A stretch of DNA of 64,000 bases from Cryptomeria japonica (Eukaryota > Streptophyta > Pinopsida > Cupressales > Cupressaceae): NCBI RefSeq assembly GCF_030272615.1, contig NC_081407.1:267500575-267564574 (forward strand), given 5' to 3'. Every line of letters starts with the position of its first letter. Position 1 is the stretch's first letter. The position numbers and the translations under genes are program-made. The notes under the pieces were generated by a model. That model did not search any database, was not told the origin of the DNA, and saw only the letters and a list, made by a program, of their open reading frames with translations. Shown in pieces: positions 13,390 to 25,308 of this stretch.

Positions 13390-13949
13390 TTAACAAAATC
13401 AAGGAAGAAGATGTTTTTGAATATTTCTTTTTCTGGGGGTTTAGAAAGTATGGGTTATGGCATTGTGTGTGGTGGGAGCCAAGCACGGGCTAGGGCATCG
13501 CAGCCCTAGCTCATGAGTGGAGCCTGTTGTTGGTGCGCCGGCAGGAGGGTGACATCTATGGGGGTGGGTGTTTTTGCGAGTGGGGATAGCTACGGAGTTG
13601 CAGGGGTGGAAGGTGGTGCGGTGGCTGTGGGTGGTGGGAGGAGCTGCGGGAGGCAGGGGCTGGGGGTTCCTGCGGAGTCGCAACGTGGACACGGGGAAGG
13701 GCAGTGGGGGCTTTGATATTCTTGGTGGGAAGAGTGTGTGGCCCCGCAAGGGGTTGTGGATTCTTTGCCTAGTTTTTCTCGAGAGGGGGGCTCTTTGAGT
13801 GGTGCGATGTCTAGATCTGGTGGAGAGGCCTCGAAGGCGCCTCATGATATGGATTTCTAGGCTGCGATGGGTTTGAAATCTCCACCCCAAAATGTAAAGA
13901 CCTTTGAGACCTTTGATAATCACCTTTTTGCCTCATAGTCTAGGGCTAG

Positions 13950-15240
13950 AAGTGCTAGGGGCTCTTGGATCTCGAAGATTAATGGCTACCTGGAGAGGTG
14001 CAGTGAGAGACCAAGGTTGAGTATTCCTCCAGAGATGATAGCGGAAGATGTTGATTACTTTTTAAAAATTTTGTTATACTGCAATTTCTTGGGGATGAGG
14101 GTTTCTCTGTAGTTTTTGGAGAACTGGGCTCAAAGATCGTGGGCACCGGAAGGGGAAATGGAAATTATGCTACTAGCAAACAACTACTTCATGGTTACCT
14201 TCAATTGCATGGAGGATAGAAGTAGGTTTTTTGAAGGAGAGCCATATTTCTACAACCAAGTGGGGTTGTTCATCAAACCTTGGCATGCAGGGTTCAATCC
14301 TTCGAAGGAACTCTCGAATAGGGTCCCAGTGTGGGTCCGCTTGCTGCATTTTCCGATGGAATGTTGTCGAGACGATGTGCTACAGATGCTCGCTTTAGTG
14401 CCTGGGAGGCCAGTTGGAGCCTCATCGCAAACCCTGGGGAGAAGGGTAATGACCTTTCCTCGTATCTGTGTTGAAATTGATCTTAGTAAGCCTCTGCCAG
14501 ATGTTATAGATGTGTGCGGATTCTTATTCCTGGGTTCAGCAGCTGGATTATGAGACTTTACCATTTCGGTGTCGTCTGTGTCCTGAGTATGGCCATTTGC
14601 AGCACAAGTGTCCTAGATATAAATCAATGGTGCACCAACCTCAACAGCCGACCCGCAACACAAATGGGGTCGACAAAGGAAAATCTGCCTCGACTAGGGA
14701 AGTTGTGGGTTCTTATGGTTTTGTCCTAGTTAAGACAAAGAACAGGAATCAGGGACAAAAGAGGCCCCTTCAGGAGAGATAGGAGGAGGATACCTTTAAC
14801 AGGTTTGAAGCCTTGGACGACCTCACCCAGCAGGAGGTGAACCCTGGGCTGACTCCTTTGGATCAGGGTGCATCAAGGTTGATCAATGATAGTGAGGATT
14901 GGGACTCAACCCAGGCTCTGCAAATTGATGGGAGATAGCAAATGGAGATGGATCTGCCAGGTGCGGCTCAGTTGGGGACCATTCATAGTGTTGCAGTGGA
15001 GCTACCTGGGGGGACGCTTCTCCTTCAACTCAAAAAGTGGAATCTGTTGGGGCCAAAAGTAACAAGATGGGCTTACATTTGGGTCTCCACCAGAAGGACA
15101 TTAAGAAAGGATCAACAGAGAAGAGTTCAAAGGTTGGCAGAAAAAAGGATTTGGAGAAGATCAAATTGATGGGGGAGAATTTGGTTGAGTTGGGGTCAGT
15201 AAAGACTTTGGATTCTTACTTTTCCAATCCCCCTAAATGA
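13950..15240 (+). pseudogene. LINE ORF1, nucleic-acid-binding protein (DUF4283-like, CCHC)
   Basis: ORF1 proteins of plant L1 elements bind element RNA and form the RNP. The frame at 14116-14553 carries the DUF4283 pattern: MLLANNYFMVTFNCMEDRSRF, then a GEPYFYNQ block (usually G.PW), PVWVRLLHFPMECC and RICVEIDLSKPLP. A frameshift near 14510 moves the reading to 14510-14782, which contains the knuckle CRLCPEYGHLQHKC (C-x2-C-x4-H-x4-C). A stop follows near 14780 and another frame change before the C-terminal linker ending at 15240. The in-frame start upstream of 14116 is not clear, because a stop (TAG) at about 14112 separates it from a related upstream frame. The final TGA overlaps the ORF2 ATG. 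Confidence 0.82.
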
Positions 15241-18200
15241 TTGTTTTATCATGGAATGTGAGGGGCTTGAACAGTGGCCCTAGACAAAAAGTTGTTCGGG
15301 AGTTGATAAGGAGTCACTCTCCTGATATCCTATTTTTGCAGGAGACAAAACTTTCTGTGGAAAGTATGATGGATCTGGTGCCAAAGCTTTGGGGGAGATG
15401 CCAATGTTAGTGTATTAGGGTTGTGGGCTCCTCAGGAGGGGTGGCTTGTATGTGGAACCCTTTAAGGATTCACCTTGTCTAGTGGGTGGCCTCCAGATCT
15501 TCGCTATCCGGGGTTGTCTCTAGTCTTGAGACTGGGGAATATATCTTGTTTTCTAACATCTATGCCCCCACTGATCTTCAGGGTAAGCAGAAGTTATGGT
15601 CCCATATTTCTTGTATGCGAAGGTTGGTCCCTTTCCACCCTTGGATTATGGTGGAGGATTTCAATGCCATCCTGGAGTTGAGTGAGAAGAAGGGGGGTGT
15701 TATGCGGCTGGAACCTTCATCTTTCCTTTTTCGAGATAATATAGCATTGTTGCATCTGGTTGACATTAAGCCTAGTAATGGTTTGTTCACCTGGAACAAT
15801 AGGAGGGTAGGGGAGTATTGGATTGCGGAAAGGTTGGATCATTTTATGGTTTCTAGTTTTTGGATTGGTGGGGAGTGGTCCACAACTGAGATTCTTGACT
15901 GGAGAGGGTCTGACCACTGGCTCATCAAGATGGTTTCTTCTTTTGCTTAGGTCGCTTTCTCTCCTTCATTCAAATTCCAACTTATGTGGCTTCGCAATCC
16001 TGCTTTGCAGACTCTTGTTGCGGAGTGGTGGAGGAAAGGGAGGCCTACCTTTGGCACTGCTATGTACACCTTTGCCAAGGAGCTACAATTTGTTAAGTTC
16101 CAACTTAAACAGTGGAACCGTTAGGGTTTCGGGAATATTTTCCATGCTAAGAAAGCTACTCAGATAGTGTTGAATGGCATCACCAGCGATATCAGAGAGC
16201 ATGGTTTTTCTGAAGCCTTGCTTAGGGAGGAAGACAAGGTTATCAAGGCCTTAGAGGAACGGGAGCTTAGGGAGGAAATATACTGTAAACAAAGAGCTCA
16301 TATTGATTGGATTCAAGAGGGGGATAAGAACACTACCTTCTTCTTCAACTCAGTGAAAGCAAGAAGACATGGAAATGATATTCCTGTTATGGTCAATGAT
16401 AGAGGTGAGCAGCTTTTATCTTTGCAGGAGATCTCTAGGGAGTCTCTTCATTATTTTCGGTCCCTCTTCAGGGAGGATTCTCAGGGGGAATCGATGGAGG
16501 AGAATCAAGTTCTCGATTGCATCCCTTCTGTAGTTACTAGGGAGATGAATGAGCAGCTTATGAGTCCCATTTCGCTGGAAGAACTAGAGAGGATTGTTTT
16601 TCACATGAGAAAGGGAAAAGCTCCTGGACCGGATGGGTTCCCGGTTGAATTATTTCAAGAATTCTGGGATATTATCAAACTGGATTTATGGGAAGTAGTT
16701 CAAGAGTCCCAAAGGAATAAGTAGATGCTTTGGGCTTTGAATGCGACTTTCATTGCACTTATCCCCAAGTGTGATGGGGTTGACTAGTTAGGACAATTCT
16801 GACCTGTCTCTCTCTGCAATGTGATTTACAAGATCATCTCTAAGTTGATAGCGGATAGGTTGAAAAAGTGTCTAGGGGAGGTTATCTCTGAGGAGAAGAG
16901 TGGGTTTGTGGAAGGGCACCAAATCCTGGACGGGGTGGTCATTGCTACAGAGACCATTCACTCTATGGCAACTTCCAGGGAAAAAGCTATGTTTATTAAG
17001 CTGGACATGACTAAGGCTTACGATAGAGTCTGTTGGTCCTTCCTCTAGAAGATTCTTAGGGCGTTTGGCTTTGCTAGCGAATGGATCCAATGGGTTATGA
17101 GTTGTGTTACGTCTACCTCCTTCTCGGTGCTAATCAATGGAGATCATACTGAGCTGTTTGGTGCTTCTAGGGGTCTTCGCCAGGGGGATCCCCTATCCCC
17201 TTACCTTTTTATTCTTCTGGTTGAGGGTCTGGGGAGGTTGATTAAGCATAATGTGGGTCTGGGTTTTATTTAGGGATGGAGTTGGGGTAATAACTTGCAG
17301 TCACGGTCTCATTTGCAGTTTGTTGATGACACGACCCTGATGGGACTTGCTCGGATTAGAGAGGCCACTAATCTGAGAAAGGTCTTGGATGTTTATCTTA
17401 TAGCTTCGAGCCAGCTGATTAATGAGGATAAATCTTCTATCATCTTCTTCAACACTCTTGGTTCTATTCAAAGGAGGATTGCTCTCATCTTGAGATTCCA
17501 AGTTGGTTGTTTGCCCTTGATTTATTTGGGTATCCCTATTTCTCCTGGTAACCCTCCTAGGGAATCTTGGCAGGGTATCTTGGATAAATTTCGCACGAAG
17601 GTTGATCACTGGATAAATAGATGGTTATCCTTTTCTAGGAGGGTTCATCTGATCCAATCAGTGGTGCAGGCTCTTCCGACTTATTGATGTATGCTTCAAG
17701 TGGCTCCTAAGTGGTTCTTGAAGGGATTGGACTCTCTGGCAAGGCAATTCTTATGGGCAAACAAACTTTCCTCCTCCAAATGGAGTCTTGTCAATTGGGA
17801 TTCGGTGTGTAGTTTGTGTAGTTTGAGGCAGTTAGGGGGGCTTGGCTTGAGGCAAGCTATTTTATTTGGGGAGGCTCTGGCGGCTAAATTGTACTGGAGG
17901 TGGTGTACTGAGCAGGATCATGGCTGGGCTAGGATTTTGGCCTACAAATATATGCACAGGATCCCGATGGAGGAAATTCCAAGATATCCTCTTAAGGGAA
18001 AAGGCTCAATGATTTGGAGTACTCTTAAGAAGGGGGCTTCTCTTATTAAGGAAGGGCTCTTTTGGATTTGTAGAAGGGGGGAAGAGGTCCTATTCTGGAA
18101 TGATTCTTGGGATGGTTATCCCCCCATCCTGGACTAGTTTCCCAACCTTGGGAATCTTTGCCAGAGGTTCTTGGAGGCAGGGTGGTCTAGGGTGAGTGAC

Positions 18201-19547
18201 TTCAAGGTTGTGTATAGGTTTGGACGGCTAGAAATGGAGCAGTGGAAGGCCCCTAATGAGTGGTCGGTCAGTGGGATGGAGGAAGAGTGTGTTGAGTTGC
18301 ATGGAATTCTAGCGAATAGACATTGTAGTTCACTCAAGGGTAGGGATGGACTTGCCTAGTTTCTGAATCCTAAGGGCGTCTTTACTATAGCTAGTGGATA
18401 TCGAGAACTGTTGAACCGAAGACTTGAGGGAAGAGAGGTACTCTGGTGGAAACAGGTGTGGAATAATTTTTCTTGGCCGAAGTGTAACTGCTTCGCTTGG
18501 ACTTTGGCTTTGAACAGATGCCTAACTTGGGACAATATTCGCAAGCGGGGATTCTTGGGGCCTTCCATTTGTGCTTTGTACGGTAATGGGGAGGAAGACT
18601 CCTCACACCTGTTCTTTAGATACCCCTTCTCTATGCTTATTTGGCACTATTGGTGGGGGGTGTGGAAGCATTCTTGTGTTCACGCGGATTCTCTGGTGGA
18701 GTTTTGGAGCAGTTTGGACAGACCCACTATCTTCTCCTCCTTCCTCCAGACTATCTGGTACATTGGGCCCATTTTCATTTTGTGGCAGATCTGGCTCGAG
18801 AGGAACAGGAGGATCTTTCGTGAGGTCAGACTGGTAGTTCAGCAAGTGTGGAATAGAATCATTGTTATAATTTGGGAGAAAAAGGAAGCTAAATGTGAGG
18901 TGTATTTTCCTCTGAATAGAGATGAGGCGGATATTGTGAGTAGGTTGGGATTGCAGGAGTTGTCTCCTGCCTCAACTTGTGTCAGGAGAGGTAGACGCTC
19001 TTTGAAGAAGGTCCAACAGGTGGGAAGATGGATGCCTCCTCAGGATGAGTTTATCAAGATTAATATTGATGGATTCTCTAGGGGTAACCCAAGCCCTGCT
19101 GGGGTTGGTGGTGTTGGTAGGGATAGTATGGGGGAGGTGGTCTTCTTCTTTTTGGTTCATAAAGGGCGGCATTCTAATAATTTTATGGATGGTTTTGCAA
19201 TCATCTATGCCTTGGAGTGTGCTTGGGAGTTGGGTCAAAGGAAGGTTATCTGTGAATCGGACTCACAAATTGTTGTGAACTTGTTGACAGAGCAGAAGGT
19301 GAGTAGGATTCATTGGTAGTTGGCAGAGATTGTTCGTCAGATTCTTCAAATCAGCTCGTCAATGGAGCAGGTGTCTTTCATCCACATTCCTCGTGAGTGG
19401 AATAGAGCTGTAGATTGTTTGGCTAAGTGGGCCTTGGAACATGGTAGTGATTGGAAAGTTGAAGGTTGGGAGCATCTCTCCTTGGATTACTGTCAGGACT
19501 TGCAGCAGATTCTTGCTGAGGACATAGATGGGTATGAAATTGGTTGA
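15237..19547 (+). pseudogene. LINE ORF2, endonuclease-reverse transcriptase-RNase H
   Basis: ORF2 nicks the target and copies element RNA by target-primed reverse transcription. It opens MIVLSWNVRGLN, the first conserved motif of the APE endonuclease, then FLQETKL, IYAPTD, a VEDFNA block (normally GDFN) and GSDHWLI (catalytic SDH). RT covers about 16560-17690, with RKGKAPGPDGFP, the FIKLDMTKAYDRV palm motif and QFVDDTTLMG (FVDD active site). A zf-RVT segment follows near 18450-18650, with some Cys replaced by Tyr or Phe. RNase H lies at about 19045-19470 (NIDGFSRGNP, ALECAWELG, CESDSQIV), so its acidic residues survive. Stops occur near 15405, 15480, 15948, 16122, 16722, 17046, 17272, 17685, 18135, 18358 and 19317. 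Spread-out stops without large deletions indicate decay after insertion. Confidence 0.92.
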
Positions 19548-19649
19548 TCTTGGGCTGGGTTTGTGGTTCTATTCTAGGGTCTTGGGGCCCTTGTTCTCTT
19601 TGTAATTCTTGTGTCTAATTTTCAATAAAAAAATTTACCCCTTTATTTC

Positions 19650-19659
19650 AAAAAAAAAA
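19650..19659 (+). other. LINE 3' poly(A) tail
   Basis: Ten A residues directly before the right target duplication, with CAATAAA at about 19622-19628, the usual mark of L1-type reverse transcription from a polyadenylated RNA. Confidence 0.8.
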
Positions 19660-19672
19660 TTAACAAAATCAA

Positions 19673-20318
19673 CTTCAAAATATCCCTATGGGTTACGAGA
19701 TTAGGTACATGAAGACCTCACCCTAATGGGAAAGGAGAAAATTATCTTCAACCAATAGTAGAATACAAAATAAATGAATAAGCTTAACGCAAAGCTCAAT
19801 ATGCAAGACAACAGGATGGCAAATTTGGAGGATATTCTCAATATCAATAGTAATTTATAAAAGGTGTTGGACTATAGAAAAAATCAGCCTTCATGTAATT
19901 CAAGCAAATGCAAGTCCAAACACCGAAACAAGAATTTCAAAATTGAGAAAAACTATATAGGAGAATGTTGAGTTTGTGGAAAACCAATTGAAAACTTCTA
20001 AGATGAATGGGGGGATTCGTGATGTAAAGGGATACTCTCATTTCAAAAACCACCTAATTGTACACTTCAAACACTTATAGAAATATAATTTAGAATAGAA
20101 AAATAAGATGAATTGAACACCAACTTTATGGAAACAAACTAGTGCAATTCTTATTGAAATTTGAAACAACTTTCCATTACACAATGCTAAGCCTATTGGC
20201 TTCACTTCCCAGCACTCCAATCTGATATAAGTCTAATAATAGACCTGCAAAAAGGATTTACAATAGCAACAATGTCTTCCAAATCTGATCTTCTTCCTTC
20301 TCTTTTGATCTCCTTAGC
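19673..20318. other. No gene recognised
   Basis: Continuation of the sequence that hosted the LINE. Fragments such as a minus-strand frame at 20038-20220 (ECWEVKPIGLALCNGKLFQ...) look peptide-like but too short to place. Confidence 0.4.
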
Positions 20319-21193
20319 CTTCATGATGCAAGAGCATCCCCGATTCATAGCAATCTTAACCAAAAACATTTTCCTTTATGTTTTGCTCTATGTTTGCAGT
20401 TTCAGTTTTCCTTTCTGTGTGTCCCGGTTTTGGCTCACCGAATCCTGTGGAGTTGGATTCTACTTGAAGAATTGATCATCTTTCTTGCTTCCAGACCGCA
20501 TCGCATTTGGATCATTTTTTGGCAAGATTTCGCTACCGGTTTCCATGACAGTTTTCTATTACCGGTTGACAGTCCTTTGTTACCGGTTGCCTAGACCTAT
20601 TTTGGTGATCTACCAGAACCCATTATGAAGCTTGTGAAGCCTTGGGCATCGATTCTGATGTTCCTTGGCGTATGGCCGACCTTTTCCCATGATCTACGTT
20701 TCATCCTTTGGATTTTCCAAAGGAATCTCTTTCTAGAGGCCGACCTTGTTTATTTTCCACGTTAGGTTTTGTTCTTTGAGTTTCGATTCCTTTTGGGTCA
20801 ACTAGATCCTTTGGATCGACATATATAATTGTAATTGCACGTTAGAATGAAATCAATGGGAGAATCAGGTAGCTAGACTGTGCATAGAAGATAGATCTCA
20901 CGATTCAAAGTCTCGGTTGTGACCTATTCTGTATGTTCTACTAGGCCTGTGAGTCGGTATGTTGTAACCCGGTTGTTTTGGATTAAGGCAAAAATAGGTT
21001 TTGAAGGGGCCCCGAAACCCTGTACAAAATGATTCTAAGAGGTATAGAATTAGACAAAAACATGTTGCAAGGATAAGCATAAGAAACAGTAGCCAAAGAG
21101 ACAACAAAAGCCTAGACAGGCACAAAAAGACAGCAAAAAGAACAAACCCAAACTCCGACAGATCCAGCAACCAGAAAACAGAAAACTACCCAA

Positions 21194-22771
21194 TTACATT
21201 AGGCTTTTGAGGGTCTCAGCAACCTCAGCCTCAAGGGCATTCTGTGTATCAGCAGCAACCTTCATAGCTTTGTGATCCACATTCTGAATAACCGCCTTTT
21301 TCTTCATGTTCCCACGGGTCCTTTTGCAGGGTCCTTCACCACCTTGAGCCGCCTCAACATCATCCCCAATAATAACAATAGCCCTATTTGAGTGTTCTAG
21401 ACTATTCACCATGGTATTCATAACCATTGCAGATTGTTTGACAATTTTGTGACTGCTTACCATAATAGTCTTGAGGGTGTCCTGGATCTTGTTATAGCCT
21501 TCCTCAACGCGGGTAATGCATTCCTCCAGCCTTTTCTTCAGTTGATCAACCCCTCCCCCCGTCTTCTTGATATAGTCCATGACCGACTTCTTCTCAGCCT
21601 CAGTCCAAATCCCTTCATTATTTGGATTCCCATGAGTAGAACCAGCAGGGAAAGCTTCCATTTGGCTTCTCGAGGCTCTTTAGTTGATCCTTATCTCCTT
21701 AAGTTCATGAAACAACCACTTGAACAAGTTGAAAGTATCAATAGCATGTTCATGAGCCATAACCAGCACATTTTCATAATCCTCCCTCTTATTGTTAAGC
21801 TCATCACTTTTGGGATGAAGATCTGCAATACCTACCGCACCCACATTACCAGTCTCCTTATAGGAAGGAGGAGAGGCCGAGATATTAGGGCAATCGGGGT
21901 CCTTATCATCTTCTGCCTTCTCGCTAGAAGAGGGGCATCCATTCTCAGCAGAAGTAGAGGGGGAGGACATAATAATGTTCTTTTGCACTTTGAAACCCTT
22001 CCTCACCTTAGACTTTGAATTCGAAGGTATTTCAATTCTAGCTTTTTTCAGGGGAGGGGAAATCTCTTTAGACCCAGACCCAAAGGCTTCATTATCATAG
22101 TTGCTCGCACTAGTTCCATCATTCTCGGAAACACTGTGGATATAAACATCAGGGGAGGAAGAGCACGGAAATGGGCATCAATAGGGACCAACAAGCCTTC
22201 GTACAAGATGGGAAACTTGGAAGGGTTCTTGCAATGGTCACTAAAATTATCTCTAAGAGCTGACATGAGATAGAAAGGGAAAGATATCTTCAAACCATGG
22301 CAGAAATGATTCAAAATAACAAAGTGGTGACCATACACCTTGGTATAACGACCATCCAAAGTAAGGTAATTCATAATTACCTTGAGAAGCTTCTACCAGA
22401 AAGGCTTAATGACCGCAATGTCATAGTAGTTGGTCGTCTTTTTAACAATTTTGGCTCACTCCGCCTCCTTCTTGGAGAAATTCTGAACAACTTGCTCTAT
22501 ATACACTCTGTCTTTGTAATACTTCATACCCTCCATAGATAACCCAGTGACTTGTGCAATAAGGGCTTCATCAACCAAGACCTTCCGACCATGGAGAGCA
22601 AGCATTCCATCCTTCCAGTTTTGAGCAAAATAGTTTGTGACATTCTAATTTCACCCTTGTAGCCTCTCAATGTAGGGAGTAAACCCCCCTTTCTCCAAAA
22701 TCTGTCATAACTTCTTTTCATTCTTCAATTGCACACAGCTAGGTGGCTCAATACTTTTTCTCGCACCACCC
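21194..22771 (-). pseudogene. Accessory ORF downstream of the LINE RNase H, family unknown
   Basis: Starting near 22771 (MGGARKSIEPPS...), interrupted frames continue through LLPTLRGYKGEI, LLKTGRMECLLSM, then 22374-22048 (MNYLTLDGRYTKVYGHHF, ISFPFYLMSALRDNF), 22006-21680 (acidic, serine-rich) and 21661-21194. The last frame contains a long helical, probably coiled-coil stretch (VMDYIKKTGGGVDQLKKRLEE...) and a basic patch (CKRTRGNMKKK). It lies between RNase H and the LINE 3' end, inside the same target duplication, in the same orientation. The DGRYTKVYGHHFVILNHF block is loosely reminiscent of domains labelled putative plant transposon protein, but I cannot confirm that. It could be a LINE ORF3, a captured sequence, or an older insertion. 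Confidence 0.5.
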
Positions 22772-22930
22772 ATGTTATCTTGCTCTCTGTTACACTCTCT
22801 GCAAAGATATTTCAGTTAAGTAAGACTCCAGAAAATGTTTAAAATCGCCCACAAAGCATGCGAAATAAGTTCACATCGATTCTCATGTCCTCTTTGGCCA
22901 CTTGTCTCAAAAAGGAAGGTATCAGTAATT

Positions 22931-25137
22931 CTAGAAACACTCTAAGTCATTATGGCACAATTTATCATTAAATTTACTCCCCTGACTTCGCTCGTGGAAC
23001 AAATGCATAGCAAATTTCGAGTCCAGCATGTCACCGCGAGTCCAACTAAGTTGGGCTTTACATGTCACTCCCCTATTGGCAAGGAAGTCGACAGCCACAT
23101 TGGCTTGTCTATATACATGGACAATAATGCATCTATCAAAGATTTTAATAATATCTTTAGCCTTTTTCATCCAAATATCAACATTCCAAACCGGAGTAGA
23201 TTTTCCCTTAAGGTAGTTGATAATATTCTTTGAGTCCCCCTCGACCCAAACAAGCTTAAAGTTGTTATGTTTAGCAAGTTTTAAACTGTGATAAGCTCCT
23301 ATTGCTTCTGCAACATTATTAGTCTATTTACTAAGAGGGAGAGCAAAAGCAGAAATGAAGTTGCCATAGTGAGCCCCTATCACCCCTCCACAGCCAGCTT
23401 AACTAGGGTTCCCTCTAACTGCACCATCGAAATTGATTTTCACCTATCCTTGGGGTGGAAAGTTCCAACTAATGTCGTCCCTAGGGTTTACCTTAGGTGT
23501 TACCACATGATGACCAAAATCCCAATCCTTGACAACACTAGCTTCATACTCCTTAAGGATTCCACTATGAGAGAGAACATTGGAGCTAACAGTTGAGAGA
23601 TTATCAGAGATGGCTCTAGAAATTTTCTTGAAGACAATATCGGGAGAGAGATGGATATTCCTGAATATAAGATTATTATGTTCTTTCCATAAACCCCACA
23701 CCATGTGAGGAAACACGAAAGACCATAGGTTTTTTATGAAAGGATTTCTTGAAGGTGGGTTCCATTGGTGAACGAACTCCTTAACAGCCCCCGGGAGAGT
23801 CCAGCAAAGATCCCATTTCTAAAGCACCGGACCCCAAATCTCAGAAGTGCAAGGGTAGTGTAAAAATAGATGATCAACATATTCAGCCTCCCTCATACAC
23901 AAATAGCATTTGTTTGGGATAGAAAAGCCTCTCTTAACAAGATTGTCAGTAGTTAAGATTTTATTAAGAAAGAGGAGCCAAAACAACATATTGACCTTAG
24001 GAGAAAGGTCCTTGATCCACACCAGGACACATGGGGTTCATTACAACCATCCACAAAAGCAACAGAAAACTTCCCATTGGGATTGAATTTCCAAATAAGT
24101 TCATCTTCCACACCTTCCTCCAAAACCAAAAGAATTTAGGGAAAGTTGCAAATGAGTGAAAGAAGGATTAATAACAGGAAGATTGACCCACTTACCCTCC
24201 TTCCAATAGTCAGCCACCATTAAGCCAAAAGAAGCAACACAAAGATCCCTTAAAGCTCCCAAAGTAGGATCAAAAATAAGCGAGTGATTCCCGATCCAGC
24301 AATCATCCCAAAACTGGATTCTTCTGTCATTCCCCAGCTTCCAATAGGCTCCCCAACTAGCCACATCCCTAGTGTTGAGGATATTGTTCCAAAGATGAGA
24401 TCCAGCGGGGATATGAGAAGAACTCAAAAAATCATGCAAAGAATGAACATTAGAGAGATATTTATTGTGCCATAAGGTGTTCCATTCCCTTCTAAAGTCA
24501 TAAGACCTCCATACCTGTTTAGCCAAAAGAGCATTATTAAAGGCTTTAATGCTTCTAATTCCCAGTCCACCAATCTCCTTGGCTTGTAGATGTTCTCCTA
24601 AGCAACCAGAGGGATTCTTTTATTTTCCTCAACCCTAGACCAAAGGAATCTTTTCTGAATTTTATCAATAATTTCAACAAATCTACAAGGAATCTTGAAC
24701 AAACTGAGGGCATACACTGGGAGGTTCTGAAGAGTAGCTTTCAACAGCTGAATTTTACCAGCCTGACTCAAAAGGGTGCCTTTCCACCCAACCAACTTCC
24801 TATTAAATCAATCAATTAAAGATTGCCAAAAGGAATCAGAAGGTTTAGATCCCAGAGGGAGACCCAGGTAAGTAGAGGGGAGCTTACCAATGAGGCAGTC
24901 GAGAATGTTACCAATCTTCATTTGGTGTTGCTCAGGAGTGTTAATGAAGTAGATAAAACTCTTGGTTCTATTAACCATCTGTCCAAAAGCTTTTTCATAA
25001 AGGCAGAGAATCGATTTGATGACTCTGGCTTCCCCAAAAAAGGAGCTTCCCATTAAAATGGTACCATCAACAAATTGTTGATGAGAGCATATCAAATTGG
25101 CAAAGGACGACTTGAGGCCCTTCAGAGATCCTTCCAC
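22931..25137 (-). pseudogene. LINE ORF2 3' part: RT, zf-RVT, RNase H
   Basis: From 25137 down: the RT palm appears as QQFVDGTILMG, where the second catalytic Asp of FVDD is Gly; then INTPEQ...LPSTYLGLPLG and the SQAGKIQLLKATLQNLPVYALSLFKIP thumb-side motif (24795-24598). A zf-RVT unit at 24022-23819 has FWLLFLNKILTTDNLVKRG, CYLC and DHLFLHYPC. RNase H spans about 23480-22980 with INFDGAVRGNP, a NNVAEA block and a VEGDS block in different frames, ending with ANVAVDFLANRG. At least five stops or frameshifts separate the frames. Upstream RT and the endonuclease are missing because the element is 5' truncated. Confidence 0.88.
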
Positions 25138-25308
25138 AACCTTTTTAACCCGGTTGTTACCGGTTGGATGTAATCAATTTTCAGGAAATAAAACACTCTA
25201 TTCTGCATTGCCTCCATCATATCTTTGTGTTTTCGTTGTGTTTACTCTTGTTGATTGTCCGGATTGATCTCTTTGAGGTCCCTCCTCGCTGATGACTGCT
25301 TCACTTCA

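Larger units (their letters stand above)
13390..19672 (+). mobile_element. Full-length L1-type LINE with 13-bp target duplication
   Basis: The element (13403-19659) is flanked by identical TTAACAAAATCAA at 13390-13402 and 19660-19672. It ends in an A-rich tail (10 A at about 19650-19659) preceded by AATAAA-like signals at 19624-19640. It has a GC-richer 5' leader (13.4-13.9 kb), ORF1 with a DUF4283-like region and CCHC knuckle, and ORF2 with endonuclease, RT, zf-RVT and RNase H. This is the standard plant L1 order. Stops and frameshifts in both ORFs make this copy immobile. Confidence 0.92.
20965..25158 (-). mobile_element. Second LINE, minus strand, inserted in the solo LTR
   Basis: TAACCCGGTTGTT occurs at 20965-20977 and 25146-25158, a 13-bp target duplication. 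The insert (20978-25145) reads on the minus strand: RT C-terminal half, zf-RVT, RNase H, then an additional open region, then a 3' UTR whose end is GCCTTAATCCAA, without a clear poly(A). The 5' end is truncated within RT, as is usual for LINEs. Being inside the LTR, it is younger than that insertion. Confidence 0.85.
20319..25308 (+). mobile_element. Solo LTR with CTTCA target duplication, split by a LINE
   Basis: LTR termini are TGATGCAAGAG at 20324 and CTGCTTCA ending 25303, flanked by CTTCA at 20319-20323 and 25304-25308. After removing the LINE (20978-25145) and one copy of its target duplication the LTR is about 0.8 kb. A TATATAA box lies at about 20822-20828 (used here to orient it). 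TACCGGTT is repeated three times at 20537-20588 and again just after the LINE. No retroviral coding sequence adjoins it. Confidence 0.82.

Noticed and set aside
13441-13923. 160-codon minus-strand Arg/Pro/Thr-rich frame and its plus-strand Gly-rich counterparts
   Set aside because: Lie in the GC-rich LINE leader; low-complexity composition and no domain. Shadow frames.
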